NCBI RefSeq assembly: GCF_020783335.1
Contig: NZ_CP086068.1
Span: forward strand, 1,860,001 to 1,924,000
DNA length: 64,000 bases
From: Mucilaginibacter daejeonensis
Lineage (GTDB): Bacteria; Bacteroidota; Bacteroidia; Sphingobacteriales; Sphingobacteriaceae
Direction: 5' to 3'
The position numbers and the translations under genes are program-made. Positions 33,216-44,170 of the stretch are shown here, one piece after another. The stretch's first letter is position 1; each line of letters begins with the position of its first letter. The notes under the pieces are model-generated. The model did not search any database and was not told where the DNA came from. It saw only the letters and a program-made list of their open reading frames with translations.

Positions 33216-33953
33216 TCAAATATCCTGAATGTCGGGCATATCGGTCTTACCGGGGCCTTGCAGCTTAACGCCCGAAGGCACCGGGTAAACACGGCCACCA
33301 AATATAGTGCTGCCCATGCGTACCATGGTGCTGCCCTGTTCAATAGCTATCTTATAGTCTGAAGACATCCCCATCGACAGGGTATCGAAATTGTCATCCT
33401 TGCGGAAGAAGCTTTGGGTGATGCCATCAAAAAAGGTATCCAGTTCGTAGAACTCTTCCTTGATCTGTTTCTCGTTATCGGTATTGGTGGCAATGCCCAT
33501 CAACCCCCTGATTCGCACGTTATGCAATTGCGCGAATTCTTCGGACCGTAACAGCTCGATCACTTCATCAAAGCCCAATCCGTACTTGGTGTCCTCATCG
33601 GCAATGTACACTTGTAACAGGCAATCGATCACGCGGTGGTTCTTGGCGGCCTGCTTGTTGATCTCGAGCAACAGCTTCATGCTATCTACCGATTGTATCA
33701 TGCTCACAAAAGGAGCGATGTACTTCACCTTATTGGTTTGCAGGTGACCGATCAGGTGCCACTCGATGTCCTTCGGCAGCTGTTCGTACTTCTCCACCAT
33801 TTCCTGAACCTGATTCTCGCCAAAAATCCGTTGCCCTGCATCATATGCTTCCTGCAGGTCCGTTATGGGTTTGGTCTTTGATACGGCCACTAGCGTAACG
33901 TTCACACGGTCGAGTTCGGTTTTAAGGTTGGTTATGTTATCGGTAATGCTCAT
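33216..33953 (-). CDS. YggS family pyridoxal phosphate-binding protein
   Basis: A 245-residue PLP-binding protein of the YggS/PROSC family, which controls PLP and amino-acid balance rather than catalysing a known reaction. The PLP lysine is in LVAVSKTKPI near the N-terminus, and GENQVQEMVEKYEQL, WHLIGHLQTNKVK, GLMGIAT, LSMGMSSDYKIAI and VRMGSTIFG are family blocks. First gene of the minus-strand operon, divergent from the DUF4296 gene with about 50 bases between the starts. Confidence 0.93.
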   Translation of the reverse strand: MSITDNITNLKTELDRVNVTLVAVSKTKPITDLQEAYDAGQRIFGENQVQEMVEKYEQLPKDIEWHLIGHLQTNKVKYIAPFVSMIQSVDSMKLLLEINKQAAKNHRVIDCLLQVYIADEDTKYGLGFDEVIELLRSEEFAQLHNVRIRGLMGIATNTDNEKQIKEEFYELDTFFDGITQSFFRKDDNFDTLSMGMSSDYKIAIEQGSTMVRMGSTIFGGRVYPVPSGVKLQGPGKTDMPDIQDI

Positions 33954-34004
33954 TTAATGCGTAAATTTGCTCAAGTGTTCCCTATGAGGCTGCTAAATTA
34001 CAGA

Positions 34005-34520
34005 ATGCGTTCATATAAGAAGTTGTTTTTTTTATTGCCATTGTTTCTGCTCGCCTGCAAAAATAAGAATGAGCCAAAAGGCATTATTTCGCAGGACGAT
34101 ATGGTGGATATACTGGTCGATGTGCACATCATTGATGGCAGCCTGTTCGAGATGCCGCAGCAACCCGATACCTTGTATAAATACAGCATCAATAAGTACC
34201 TGAATACATTTAAGAGCCACCGTACCGATAGCGCTACCTTCAGAAGGAGCTACGCATATTATGCCAGGAAGCCCGACGAATTGCTGGCTATCTACGACAA
34301 GGTATTACCCATCCTGAAAGGCAAGGTGGACTCTTTAGCCAAGATCCGCGTAAAGGCCGACTCGCTTTTGCGCATCAAACAGAACCAATTGAACGAAAAG
34401 TTGGCCAAACGTGCTGCCGATTCGATCGCCCGCGTCAACAAACGCAAGGCCGACTCGTTGAAAGAACTGCAGGGGCAGGGTAGTACCCGTGCCGCCGCAC
34501 CCAAACAGAAGATGTTATAA
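34005..34520 (+). CDS. DUF4296 domain-containing lipoprotein
   Basis: A 171-residue protein with a signal peptide and lipobox LLAC (C18), then a DUF4296 domain (MVDILVDVHIIDGSL and TFRRSYAYYARKPDEL), and a charged, coiled-coil-like C-terminus (ADSLLRIKQNQLNEKLAKRA). The family is found throughout Bacteroidota and is uncharacterised. An earlier in-frame ATG (33957) would place 16 extra residues before the signal peptide, so 34005 is chosen. Its stop shares a base with the mutS2 start. Confidence 0.85.
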   Translation: MRSYKKLFFLLPLFLLACKNKNEPKGIISQDDMVDILVDVHIIDGSLFEMPQQPDTLYKYSINKYLNTFKSHRTDSATFRRSYAYYARKPDELLAIYDKVLPILKGKVDSLAKIRVKADSLLRIKQNQLNEKLAKRAADSIARVNKRKADSLKELQGQGSTRAAAPKQKML

Positions 34521-36889
34521 TGTTATATCCCGATAATAGTGCTGACAAACTGGGCTTTACCGAAGTAAAAGAGCTCATTAAAGCACATTGCCTGAGTGTT
34601 ATGGGCCAGCAAATGGTCGATAAGATACAGGTGATGAACAATTTTGAACTGATCCAACGCTTTATGGGTCAGGCGCAGGAGTTCAAGAACATCCTGCAAA
34701 ATGATCAGGCTTTGCCGATCAATCATTTTTACGATATCAAGTCGCTGGCCGGTAAGGTCCGCATCGAGGGTACCTTCCTGTCTGAAGAGGAATTTTTCCA
34801 GGTTCATACCTCACTGACAACCGTTTTTGCGGTGATCAGCTACTTTAACGAGCGCGCGGGTCAGTACCCCAATCTTGAGGCGTTGTTCGAGCATTTGCCT
34901 ATAGAGAAGGCTATCATCAAAAAGATCGATATGGTGCTGGATGCCAAAGGCAAGATACGCCCTAACGCATCGCGCGAGTTGCAGGAGATCACCTCGGGTA
35001 TCGCTAAAGCTGAGCAAGAGGCACGTCGTAAGATGGACCACATCTTCAAAAGTGCATCATCCAACGGTTGGACGGCCGATGGTACGCTGACCATTCGAGA
35101 TGGCCGTTTGTGTATTCCGCTGCTGGCCGAGAACAAGCGCAAATTAAAAGGTTTCATCCACGATGAATCGGCCACCGGGCAAACCGTTTACATGGAGCCA
35201 GAGGAGGTATTCAGCCTCAATAATCAGATCCGTGACCTGGAATTTGAGCGCCGCCGCGAGATCGTGAAGATACTTACCCAACTAACCGACGAACTGCGCC
35301 CGTACGTGCCGTTGCTACTGGCCTATCATGGCCTCCTAACCAAGCTCGACCTCGTGCGTGCTAAAGCGCTTTTTGCTATCGATATCGAGGGAGAGATGCC
35401 AGCATTGGTGAACGAGCCGCGTTTACGGCTGATCAATGCCCGTCATCCTTTGCTGTTCCTGAGCTTTAAAAAGGAGCAGCGTACGGTGGTGCCGCTTAAT
35501 GTACATATCGATGAAGGCGTACGCATCATCACGGTATCAGGCCCCAACGCGGGTGGTAAATCGGTTTGTATGAAGACCGTTGGCCTGCTGCAAATGATGG
35601 CCCAGGCGGGGTTGCTGATCCCGGCCGATGGTAGCAGTACAATGGGGGTGTTCAGGCAAATGTTCGTTGATATAGGTGATGACCAATCTATCGAGAGCGA
35701 CCTGAGTACCTACAGTGCCCACCTGAGCAAAATGAAGCACTTTGTAGAAATGGCCAACGCCAAGACCATGATCCTGATCGATGAGTTTGGTACCGGTACC
35801 GATCCGCAATTTGGCGGACCGATAGCCGAGGCCGTGCTCGAATCATTGAACAACAAAAAGGTGCGCGGTATGGTGACCACTCACTACAGCAACCTCAAAA
35901 TATTCTCGAGTAATGCCGAAGGTATAGAGAATGCATCGATGCTGTTCGATAATACACAGATGCGGCCGCTTTATCAATTGGAGGTGGGCAAGCCGGGCAG
36001 CTCTTATGCGTTCGAGATCGCGCAAAAGATCGGTTTACCGCAGCCTGTGCTCAGCCTGGCCCGCAATAAGATCGGCGATAACCAAAAAAAGGTGGATACC
36101 TTACTGGTGGATCTGGAGCGCGAAAAGAAAGAGATATACGACACTAAGGTACAGCTTAACCGCCAGCAAAAGCGCGTGAACGACCTGCTGGCCGAGAACG
36201 AAAAGCTGAAAAGCTACCTGGAAGAGAACCAGAAGGCTCTGATCCGTGATGCTAAGCAGCAGGCTAAAGAGATCATTAGCAATGCCAATAAGTTGGTGGA
36301 AAATACCATTAGCGAGATCAAGAGCAGCCAGGCCGATAAGGAACGCACCCGCGAACTGCGCGCCAACCTGGACCGCGAGCTGCAAAAGAACACCGTTAAA
36401 CAAGCACCCGCAGCTGCGAAGCCTGCCGCCGACGAAGAGATCAAAGTTGGCGATTGGGTGAAGCTTACCGACTCGGAGACCACCGGGCAGGTGATGGAGA
36501 TCGCCAAAGATAATTTGATCATTGCCATCGGTGATCTGCGTACCGTGACCAAACGCAAGCGCGTGCAAAAGGTGTCACGTAAGGAAGTGCCGAAGGAGAT
36601 ACGCCGGGCGGGCACCAGCGCGTCATCAAGCAGCGATGTGGCCAACTTTAGTCCCGAAATAGATGTGCGCGGCATGCGTGGCGAAGATGCCATCCATTCC
36701 ATCGAAAAGCTGCTGGACAGGGCGATCATGATGAGCTTCGGCTCGCTCAAGATCATCCATGGCAAAGGCGACGGCATTTTGCGCAAACTGATCCGCGGCT
36801 ACCTCAAAAAATACAACGAGGTAAGTCACATGGAAGACGAGCACGCAGACAGGGGCGGGGATGGCATCACTTATGTATATTTGAAGTAA
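34520..36889 (+). CDS. mutS2: Endonuclease MutS2
   Basis: A 789-residue MutS2: lever and clamp-type helical core (about 1-300), an ABC-type ATPase with Walker A GPNAGGKS (341-348) and Walker B ILIDE (418-422), a coiled-coil region (about 520-630), and a C-terminal Smr domain with D715-V-R-G and H747-G-K-G. It lacks the mismatch-recognition domain I of MutS. MutS2 proteins suppress recombination and, in some bacteria, rescue stalled ribosomes. ATG overlaps the upstream stop by one base. Confidence 0.95.
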   Translation: MLYPDNSADKLGFTEVKELIKAHCLSVMGQQMVDKIQVMNNFELIQRFMGQAQEFKNILQNDQALPINHFYDIKSLAGKVRIEGTFLSEEEFFQVHTSLTTVFAVISYFNERAGQYPNLEALFEHLPIEKAIIKKIDMVLDAKGKIRPNASRELQEITSGIAKAEQEARRKMDHIFKSASSNGWTADGTLTIRDGRLCIPLLAENKRKLKGFIHDESATGQTVYMEPEEVFSLNNQIRDLEFERRREIVKILTQLTDELRPYVPLLLAYHGLLTKLDLVRAKALFAIDIEGEMPALVNEPRLRLINARHPLLFLSFKKEQRTVVPLNVHIDEGVRIITVSGPNAGGKSVCMKTVGLLQMMAQAGLLIPADGSSTMGVFRQMFVDIGDDQSIESDLSTYSAHLSKMKHFVEMANAKTMILIDEFGTGTDPQFGGPIAEAVLESLNNKKVRGMVTTHYSNLKIFSSNAEGIENASMLFDNTQMRPLYQLEVGKPGSSYAFEIAQKIGLPQPVLSLARNKIGDNQKKVDTLLVDLEREKKEIYDTKVQLNRQQKRVNDLLAENEKLKSYLEENQKALIRDAKQQAKEIISNANKLVENTISEIKSSQADKERTRELRANLDRELQKNTVKQAPAAAKPAADEEIKVGDWVKLTDSETTGQVMEIAKDNLIIAIGDLRTVTKRKRVQKVSRKEVPKEIRRAGTSASSSSDVANFSPEIDVRGMRGEDAIHSIEKLLDRAIMMSFGSLKIIHGKGDGILRKLIRGYLKKYNEVSHMEDEHADRGGDGITYVYLK

Positions 36890-37011
36890 GGAGATCAGAT
36901 CTTATGGCTCCCTCAAGCGTCCCGCTTGTGATTCGCAAAACAACTGTTTAAAGTGGTCAGCTTAGTGTAACACTGACTAAACATTTGCTTCCAGCGTAGT
37001 CTCACACTTTA

Positions 37012-37154
37012 CTGGCGTACGCGTGTCGGGTGTGTCCTTGGCGATCAGGTCTTTACTATTTGGTAATTAAAACGAAGGCCTTAATAACTATTCCGGTATG
37101 TGTATAGTCTCTAAGACCTTTCAACTTGGTCACACGCGGCACGCGTGCGCCAGC
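37012..37154. repeat. REP-like inverted repeat pair 1
   Basis: Two about 30-base units in opposite orientation: CTGGCGTACGCGTGTCGGG... at 37012-37040 and AACTTGGTCACACGCGGCAC... at 37123-37154, which is close to the reverse complement of the first. The pair could fold into a long hairpin. The 338-bp gap after mutS2 contains this pair and no gene. Confidence 0.75.
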
Positions 37155-37227
37155 ATGAGATCGTTAGATCAGCAACTAAAAAAATGTTTTATTTAAGCGA
37201 AAACAAGAATAAAATTTCATTCTTTGA

Positions 37228-37686
37228 TCAATCTTTTACTCCCAGATCCAATGTCAATGGGACACTGAGTTCCGTTCTCATTTGCTCGTATTCCTTCTTG
37301 TCGTAAGGTCCATAAACATTTGAGTATTTTTTTGTCTTTGTATCAAAGAAGAGCTTTGCTCGTTTGTCGATGATCCAATACTGTTTGAGTGGACTTTGAA
37401 AGAAAGCTTGATCAGCCTGGCTTAAATTGGAGTATCTCGGCATTATACTATCTCTATCTTTTTGAACAACGACAATAAATGTTGAGTCAAAAGCAAAATT
37501 CAACACCTTGCCTCCAATAATTTGTGTTGGTGCGTCGCCTCTTATTCCTTTATCCGTGACGATAATGGGATCTCCTTCTTGTGCCGAATATGCAAGCTTA
37601 TAATTATTTCCTAAATTGATGCCAGGATCTTCATTACAACTGCAAAGAAAGATTGCTAATAAGTAAGTTAATTTTCTCTGTCTCAT
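37228..37686 (-). CDS. Predicted lipoprotein of unknown function
   Basis: A 152-residue protein with a lipoprotein-type start (MRQRKLTYLLAIFLCSC, lipobox cysteine near 15-17). The mature part has NYKLAYSAQEGDPIIV and QYWIIDKRAKLFFDTKTKKYSNV, somewhat like DUF3997-type small exported proteins, but I cannot assign a family. It stands alone between REP-like repeat pairs 1 and 2. Confidence 0.65.
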   Translation of the reverse strand: MRQRKLTYLLAIFLCSCNEDPGINLGNNYKLAYSAQEGDPIIVTDKGIRGDAPTQIIGGKVLNFAFDSTFIVVVQKDRDSIMPRYSNLSQADQAFFQSPLKQYWIIDKRAKLFFDTKTKKYSNVYGPYDKKEYEQMRTELSVPLTLDLGVKD

Positions 37687-37721
37687 TTGGTTACTGTTAC
37701 CGAACCTCTAAACACCACCCT

Positions 37722-37813
37722 GTGCTGACTTACGCGTGTCGCGTGTGTCCTTTGCGAGCAGATCATCTAAATCAACTTTCAACTTGGTCACACGCCGGCA
37801 CGCGTGCGCCAGC
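37722..37813. repeat. REP-like inverted repeat pair 2
   Basis: Left unit at 37722-37755 (TGCTGACTTACGCGTGTCGCG...), right unit at 37781-37813 (AACTTGGTCACACGCCGGC...), in opposite orientation. The right unit matches those of the other two pairs over its first 15 bases exactly. Confidence 0.75.
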
Positions 37814-37848
37814 GAGGAGCGCCTTATACCTTATTTATACCGTAATAA

Positions 37849-38229
37849 TTAACCATGAAGGTTTTTGAATTTAATAGCATATACAAGCGTAACTACCGAC
37901 ACGACAATATAAATAATTAACCAACGCTTATGACTTCGGATATTTGAAGCCTTGTGTACCTCACTCATGATTTCATGTTTTTTATATAGGAGTGATAAAA
38001 TAAGATAAACAGGCAGAAAGAAGAAGATAATAGAAGCCATGTAAAGTGTACCTCCGCTTTTCCCAATTAAACTTGTGAAGAAAAGACTTAAATCAAAAAA
38101 ATTAACAATTGAGAACAGGTTTATGAACAGTAAGAATGAAAGAGCCAACAATGCGCTTTCATAAGCTATGGGCGCCGTGTTACGACTGTTCTTATAATGA
38201 TCATAAAATATAAAAACTACGTATCTCAT
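37849..38229 (-). CDS. Small membrane protein of unknown function
   Basis: A 126-residue protein with about three hydrophobic segments: ALLALSFLLFINLFSIV, ASIIFFFLPVYLILSLLY and WLIIYIVVSVVTLVYAI. I do not recognise the family. It lies between REP-like pairs 2 and 3 and is AT-rich relative to its neighbours. Confidence 0.55.
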   Translation of the reverse strand: MRYVVFIFYDHYKNSRNTAPIAYESALLALSFLLFINLFSIVNFFDLSLFFTSLIGKSGGTLYMASIIFFFLPVYLILSLLYKKHEIMSEVHKASNIRSHKRWLIIYIVVSVVTLVYAIKFKNLHG

Positions 38230-38257
38230 GAGTTCTTACAAAGATATTAAACGTCTG

Positions 38258-38412
38258 TGCTAGCGCAGGCGTGCCGCGTGTGCTTTCTAAGATATAATTT
38301 ATAAAACCTTTATCATTTGCATAGTTAGCGATCTAATATTCAGTCGCAAATAAAAAGCCCAGATGGTTAAGGTCGGGCTGAACTTGGTCACACGCGGCAT
38401 GCGTCCGCCAGC
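38258..38412. repeat. REP-like inverted repeat pair 3
   Basis: Left unit at 38258-38287 (TGCTAGCGCAGGCGTGCCGCG...), right unit at 38381-38412 (AACTTGGTCACACGCGGCAT...), again inverted relative to each other. Confidence 0.75.
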
Positions 38413-38445
38413 ATAAGTATCAACTCACTTGACTCTTAAAACAAC

Positions 38446-38474
38446 AAAGCCCCGGCCGTAATGACCGGGGCTTT
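38446..38474 (-). terminator. Rho-independent terminator of gap
   Basis: A 10-bp stem AAAGCCCCGG with CCGGGGCTTT around a 9-base loop, 26 bases beyond the gap stop on the minus strand. Confidence 0.82.
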
Positions 38475-38499
38475 TATTTGAAAGGAGTTGTACTGTTAA

Positions 38500-40351
<1,852 letters not shown>

Positions 40352-40600
40352 GTATCGTTTTAGTACCTGTGAGCGCGGCAAATATAACAACTTTGCCGAC
40401 TTTGCATGCCTAAGTTGAGATATTACGTGTAAAAATTACACCAATGTGTCGGGCACGTTTGCGTGTTATATAAGGCGCTAAATTTCACGATATACTTGCG
40501 GGTGTACATTAAAAATGTATACTTGTAATTATAGGATCTAATACACTTTGGTGACCAATGCCAATAACCTTATTTTGCACGATATAAAACACTAAGCCCT

Positions 40601-41293
40601 TTGGAAAAAGAAGTGATCAAATTCGAATCTGAATTCTCGATAGACTGCGTGATATTTGGATTTGAGGCCGGAGAATTGAAAGTTCTGCTCATTGAGCGTA
40701 AGGATAACCCGTACAAAGAGTGGCTGGCGCTGCCCGGTAACCTGGTGATGAATGATGAGGGAATAGAGGAAGCGGCCGTACGTATATTACACGAACTAAC
40801 CGGGCTCAACAACCTTCATATGGAGCAGTTCCATACATTCGGGGCGGTCAACAGGCACCCCAGAGGACGCATTATCACGGTGGCTTATTATGCCCTGATC
40901 CGCATTGATAGCCAAAAAGAACTGCGCCCCGGTAAGCTGGCCAGTAAGGCGCTTTGGCATAGTGTTACCGACCTGCCTAAACTGGCATTTGACCATACCG
41001 AGATCTTCAAGACCGGTTTTCATAAACTGCGCCGCCGCCTGAGCTATCAACCCATAGCCTATGAGCTGCTGCCCGAAAAATTTACCCTTACTCAACTACA
41101 GCAGCTCTACGAGGCCATCTTGAATAAAAAGCTCGATAAGCGTAACTTCCGCAAAAAGATGCTCAGCTACGGCTTTTTAAAAGAGCTGGATGAGAAGCAA
41201 AAGAACGTATCTTTCCGCGCCGCCAAGCTCTACAAATTTGACCGCCGAAAATACAGCAAGATCTTCCAGAACGAGATCGGGGTAGATATGTGA
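40601..41293 (+). CDS. Nudix-wHTH (NrtR-like) transcriptional regulator
   Basis: A 230-residue protein: an N-terminal Nudix domain (about 8-140; IDCVIFGFEAGELKVLLIERKD) and a C-terminal winged-helix region (about 150-225; FTLTQLQQLYEAIL, RNFRKKMLSYGFL). The Nudix box reads GNLVMNDEGIEEAAVRILHELTGL, so the REXXEE core is altered to RILHEL, as in NrtR-type regulators that sense a metabolite instead of hydrolysing it. Relatives in Bacteroidota include sugar regulators such as AraR; the ligand here is unknown. Only a TTG (40601) is available as start before an upstream in-frame stop. It sits between two sugar-kinase paralogues. Confidence 0.85.
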   Translation: MEKEVIKFESEFSIDCVIFGFEAGELKVLLIERKDNPYKEWLALPGNLVMNDEGIEEAAVRILHELTGLNNLHMEQFHTFGAVNRHPRGRIITVAYYALIRIDSQKELRPGKLASKALWHSVTDLPKLAFDHTEIFKTGFHKLRRRLSYQPIAYELLPEKFTLTQLQQLYEAILNKKLDKRNFRKKMLSYGFLKELDEKQKNVSFRAAKLYKFDRRKYSKIFQNEIGVDM

Positions 41294-41386
41294 TGAGAGA
41301 GGTTGGAGGGCAGTTCATGGGGGGGCTGTTGGTGTCAGGAACGTTAGAGTCAGTAAGTGTGATACTTCTCACCAAGCGTTTCAGGT

Positions 41387-41527
41387 GTTACATCAGTGTA
41401 ACGACATTCCCCAACTTTCCCCACTTTTCCGGGTCATAAAACTCGTAAAAACCCAACTTTTTCAAGAAAAAACTGCATTTATCCAAAATGTAACACCGAG
41501 TGTAACTCTGTGTGAAGCAAATGTAAC
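41387..41527. promoter_or_regulatory. Cluster of TGTAAC/GTTACA hexamers between the Nudix regulator and the kinase gene
   Basis: GTTACA (41387-41392) and TGTAAC (41397-41402) form a perfect inverted repeat with 4-base spacer; three more TGTAAC copies occur at 41489-41494, 41501-41506 and 41522-41527. The 330-bp gap has no gene. The sites lie downstream of both flanking genes (convergent), so a promoter role is not obvious. Confidence 0.35.
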
Positions 41528-41572
41528 AGTGAAAAGATGATCAGCTGCAACCTCGCCAACAAACAGTCCTTA

Positions 41573-41609
41573 AACAACAAAAGCGCCCATAGGAGGCGCT
41601 TTTGTTGTT
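41573..41609. terminator. Terminator between the regulator and the N-acetylglucosamine kinase gene
   Basis: A 15-bp perfect stem (AACAACAAAAGCGCC and its complement) with a 7-base loop. On the minus strand it follows the kinase stop by 14 bases and ends in a T-rich arm. Confidence 0.85.
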
Positions 41610-41623
41610 ATGTAAGATAAGTT

Positions 41624-42487
41624 TTATGACAGCTTGCTTGGTGCCAGTTCCAGGTGGAACTTCACCAGGTTGTCTATAGGTGAGCGGATGATGTTACCCA
41701 TCTTCATACCGTTCTCGGTGACCACTTCTTCCAACACGTTACGGAAGTTATAACCTACCGAACCAATGCAGTTAAAGCTGTAGTTCTGGTAGTTAGGATA
41801 GTGGCAAACCAGGTTGCGGAAAAAGTCTTGGAAGGATGTTTTTACCAGGTTGCGGGTGTATTCGATATGCACGTTGTTATCATACACGAATTTGCTGAAA
41901 CCAGCGCAAAAACGGTTGGCCAGTGGCTGTGAGTATACGCGGTCGTTCACATCATCAGGGGTTAGGTGATAGGTATCCCAAAAATTCTTGCGTACGGCCT
42001 CGGGCATATAACCACGCAGGTAATCGATCAGCAATTTTTTACCGATGTAGCAACCGCTGCCTTCGTCACCTAATATATAAGCACCTGAATCAATGTTCTG
42101 CAGGATGTCTTTACCATCATAGATACAGGTGTTGGTGCCGGTGCCTAAAATAGCTGCAAAACCTTCATTATGGCCCAGTAAAGCGCGGGCGGCAGCCATC
42201 AGATCATGACCGATGTTCACTTTAGCACCGGCAAAAACTTCCCTCATGGCCTTGGCCACGATAGCCCGTTTTTCATCGGTGGAGCAGCCGGCACCATAAT
42301 AGTTCACCTCATCTATCTGGCTCTTGTCAAGGTCGGCAGGTAAGTTGTTATGCAACGACTGTACAATATATTCCGGACTTACGAAGTAAGGGTTATATCC
42401 TTCAGTATTAAAGTACACGATCTTACCTTCGTTATTCACCAAGCACCAGTTAGTTTTGGTCGAGCCGCCGTCAGCTATTAATTTCAT
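41624..42487 (-). CDS. N-acetylglucosamine kinase-like protein (BadF/BadG family)
   Basis: A 287-residue ASKHA sugar kinase. The phosphate-1 motif is ADGGSTKT (5-12), the phosphate-2 motif LGTGTNTCIYDG, and LGDEGSGCYIGKKLL is a family block. Human NAGK and bacterial N-acetyl-hexosamine kinases belong to this family, so the substrate is probably an amino sugar, for example from cell-wall or chitin recycling; this is inference. Unlike its paralogue at 39503-40351, all kinase motifs are intact. It is transcribed away from the polysaccharide locus, with a 208-bp divergent region upstream. Confidence 0.88.
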   Translation of the reverse strand: MKLIADGGSTKTNWCLVNNEGKIVYFNTEGYNPYFVSPEYIVQSLHNNLPADLDKSQIDEVNYYGAGCSTDEKRAIVAKAMREVFAGAKVNIGHDLMAAARALLGHNEGFAAILGTGTNTCIYDGKDILQNIDSGAYILGDEGSGCYIGKKLLIDYLRGYMPEAVRKNFWDTYHLTPDDVNDRVYSQPLANRFCAGFSKFVYDNNVHIEYTRNLVKTSFQDFFRNLVCHYPNYQNYSFNCIGSVGYNFRNVLEEVVTENGMKMGNIIRSPIDNLVKFHLELAPSKLS

Positions 42488-42666
42488 GAGGTTTGTTATG
42501 ATTAAGTGGGGTTAAATGTAGGCTTTATGTATCGATAATAAAACTAAATTGTAAAAAACACACTAACTACCGACTTACGTAAACAACTAGTTACATGAGG
42601 AAGGCCTCATCAAATGAAGAAGATATTTGCACCAAGTTATATTAGATTGCGTGTGAAAAATTACTA

Positions 42667-42674
42667 TATATTTG
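42667..42674 (+). promoter_or_regulatory. Candidate -7 element of the polysaccharide-locus promoter
   Basis: TATATTTG matches the Bacteroidota TAnnTTTG -7 element and lies 21 bases before ATG 42696. A TTG at 42647-42649 is a possible -33 element but the spacing (17) is short. It may drive the first gene of the locus. Confidence 0.45.
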
Positions 42675-42695
42675 CAGGCTATCTGTGTTTAAAAA

Positions 42696-44021
42696 ATGTT
42701 CGACCAAACGTCACATCATGTTCCATCTTCCTTGCCACAACTGCATGACGTCAGGATCGCTGTTATAGGATTAGGGTATGTAGGCCTTCCATTGGCGGCG
42801 GCGTTCGCTACCCGTTTTCCTGTTGTGGGATACGACCACTCCGAAAACCGCATCACCGACCTCAAACGTGGCTATGACAAGACGTTAGAAATATCTTCGG
42901 AAGAGCTTATGTCGGTGATCATTGGTGATCGTGACCAAAATGGATTATTTTTCTCCGCTGATGTAAGCGACATAAAAGACTGTAACATATATATAGTCGC
43001 TGTACCAACGCCTACGGATGTGCATAATCGGCCGGATTTGGACCTCATAAAAAAGGCCAGTGCAACGGTAGGCTCCGTGATCAGCCGTAGCGACATCGTT
43101 ATTTACGAGTCCACCGTTTATCCCGGTTTGACCGAAGAGATATGTATACCGATCGTTGAGAAGGCATCGGGGCTGACTTTCAACGCTGATTTCTACGCCG
43201 GTTATTCTCCCGAGCGTATCAACCCAGGCGATAAGGTGCATACGCTGACCAACATTATCAAGGTCACCTCTGGTTCTACACCTGAAGTAGCTGATCTGGT
43301 CGATGACCTATACAAAACCATTATCACCGCTGGAACGCATAAAGCACCAAGCATCAAAGTAGCCGAAGCTTGTAAAGTGATCGAGAACTCACAGCGTGAC
43401 ATCAACATAGCCTTCGTGAACGAGATCGCTAAGATCTTCAACATACTGAACATCGATACCCAAGCTGTATTAGAAGCGGCCGGTACCAAATGGAACTTCC
43501 TTAATTTTAAACCGGGCCTGGTGGGAGGGCACTGTACTGGAGTGGATCCATATTACTTGGCTCAAAAAGCCCAAGAGGTGGGTTACCATCCAGAGATTAT
43601 CCTGGCAGGCCGTCGCATTAATGACGGCATGGGTACTTACGTAGCTCAGGAAGTTGTCAAGCTAATGATCAAGAACAATATCAGTGTTAAACATGCTAAT
43701 GTGCTGATATTGGGTTTTACGTTCAAAGAGAATTGCCCGGATGTGAGGAATACCAGGGTTATAGACATTATATGCTCTTTAAAGGAGTATGATATTGATT
43801 GCCAAGTGTATGACCCCTGGGCCAACAAGATTGAGGTGAAGTTTGAATATGGCATTGAGCTGTTAAATGACTTGAATTCAAATTATGATGCTATCGTTTT
43901 AGCTGTAGCCCATGACGAATTTTTGCAATTAGAATATTCAGCGCTAAAAAAAAGAACTGATACGGTGATATATGATATTAAAAGTGTGATACCTGAAGAT
44001 AAGGTGAGTAGTCGTCTGTGA
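42696..44021 (+). CDS. Nucleotide sugar dehydrogenase (WbpO/TviB-type UDP-N-acetylhexosamine dehydrogenase)
   Basis: A 441-residue UDP-sugar 6-dehydrogenase: NAD site [15 protein letters not shown] (about 23-37), substrate-binding block [10 protein letters not shown], catalytic cysteine C280 in [12 protein letters not shown], and a C-terminal UDP-binding domain with [15 protein letters not shown]. The [15 protein letters not shown] block and the CTGVDPYYL form fit the UDP-GalNAc/UDP-ManNAc dehydrogenase branch (WbpO, TviB, VipA) rather than UDP-glucose dehydrogenase. It makes a uronic-acid sugar nucleotide for the surface polysaccharide. First gene of the locus; less AT-rich than the cassette that follows. 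Confidence 0.9.
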   Translation: MFDQTSHHVPSSLPQLHDVRIAVIGLGYVGLPLAAAFATRFPVVGYDHSENRITDLKRGYDKTLEISSEELMSVIIGDRDQNGLFFSADVSDIKDCNIYIVAVPTPTDVHNRPDLDLIKKASATVGSVISRSDIVIYESTVYPGLTEEICIPIVEKASGLTFNADFYAGYSPERINPGDKVHTLTNIIKVTSGSTPEVADLVDDLYKTIITAGTHKAPSIKVAEACKVIENSQRDINIAFVNEIAKIFNILNIDTQAVLEAAGTKWNFLNFKPGLVGGHCTGVDPYYLAQKAQEVGYHPEIILAGRRINDGMGTYVAQEVVKLMIKNNISVKHANVLILGFTFKENCPDVRNTRVIDIICSLKEYDIDCQVYDPWANKIEVKFEYGIELLNDLNSNYDAIVLAVAHDEFLQLEYSALKKRTDTVIYDIKSVIPEDKVSSRL

Positions 44022-44170
44022 TGTAATTCTCTTATTAACAATGCCTTGCGAATTTATTTCATTGAGCGCTCTTATAGACCATGGAATTACCTGTACTTAT
44101 CGATCTTCAGCTTCATTGAGTTAATGAAAAGTTATTTATTTTTGACAGACGTACGTAAAGAAAATTATTA

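Noticed and set aside
36214-36786. 190-codon minus-strand frame in mutS2
   Set aside because: Antisense to the coiled coil and Smr region, rich in Ser and Leu from the reverse of Lys/Glu codons; no start context.
37228-38229. The two small genes between REP-like repeats as transposases
   Set aside because: One has a lipoprotein signal and the other three membrane helices; neither shows RAYT (Y1, HUH) motifs.
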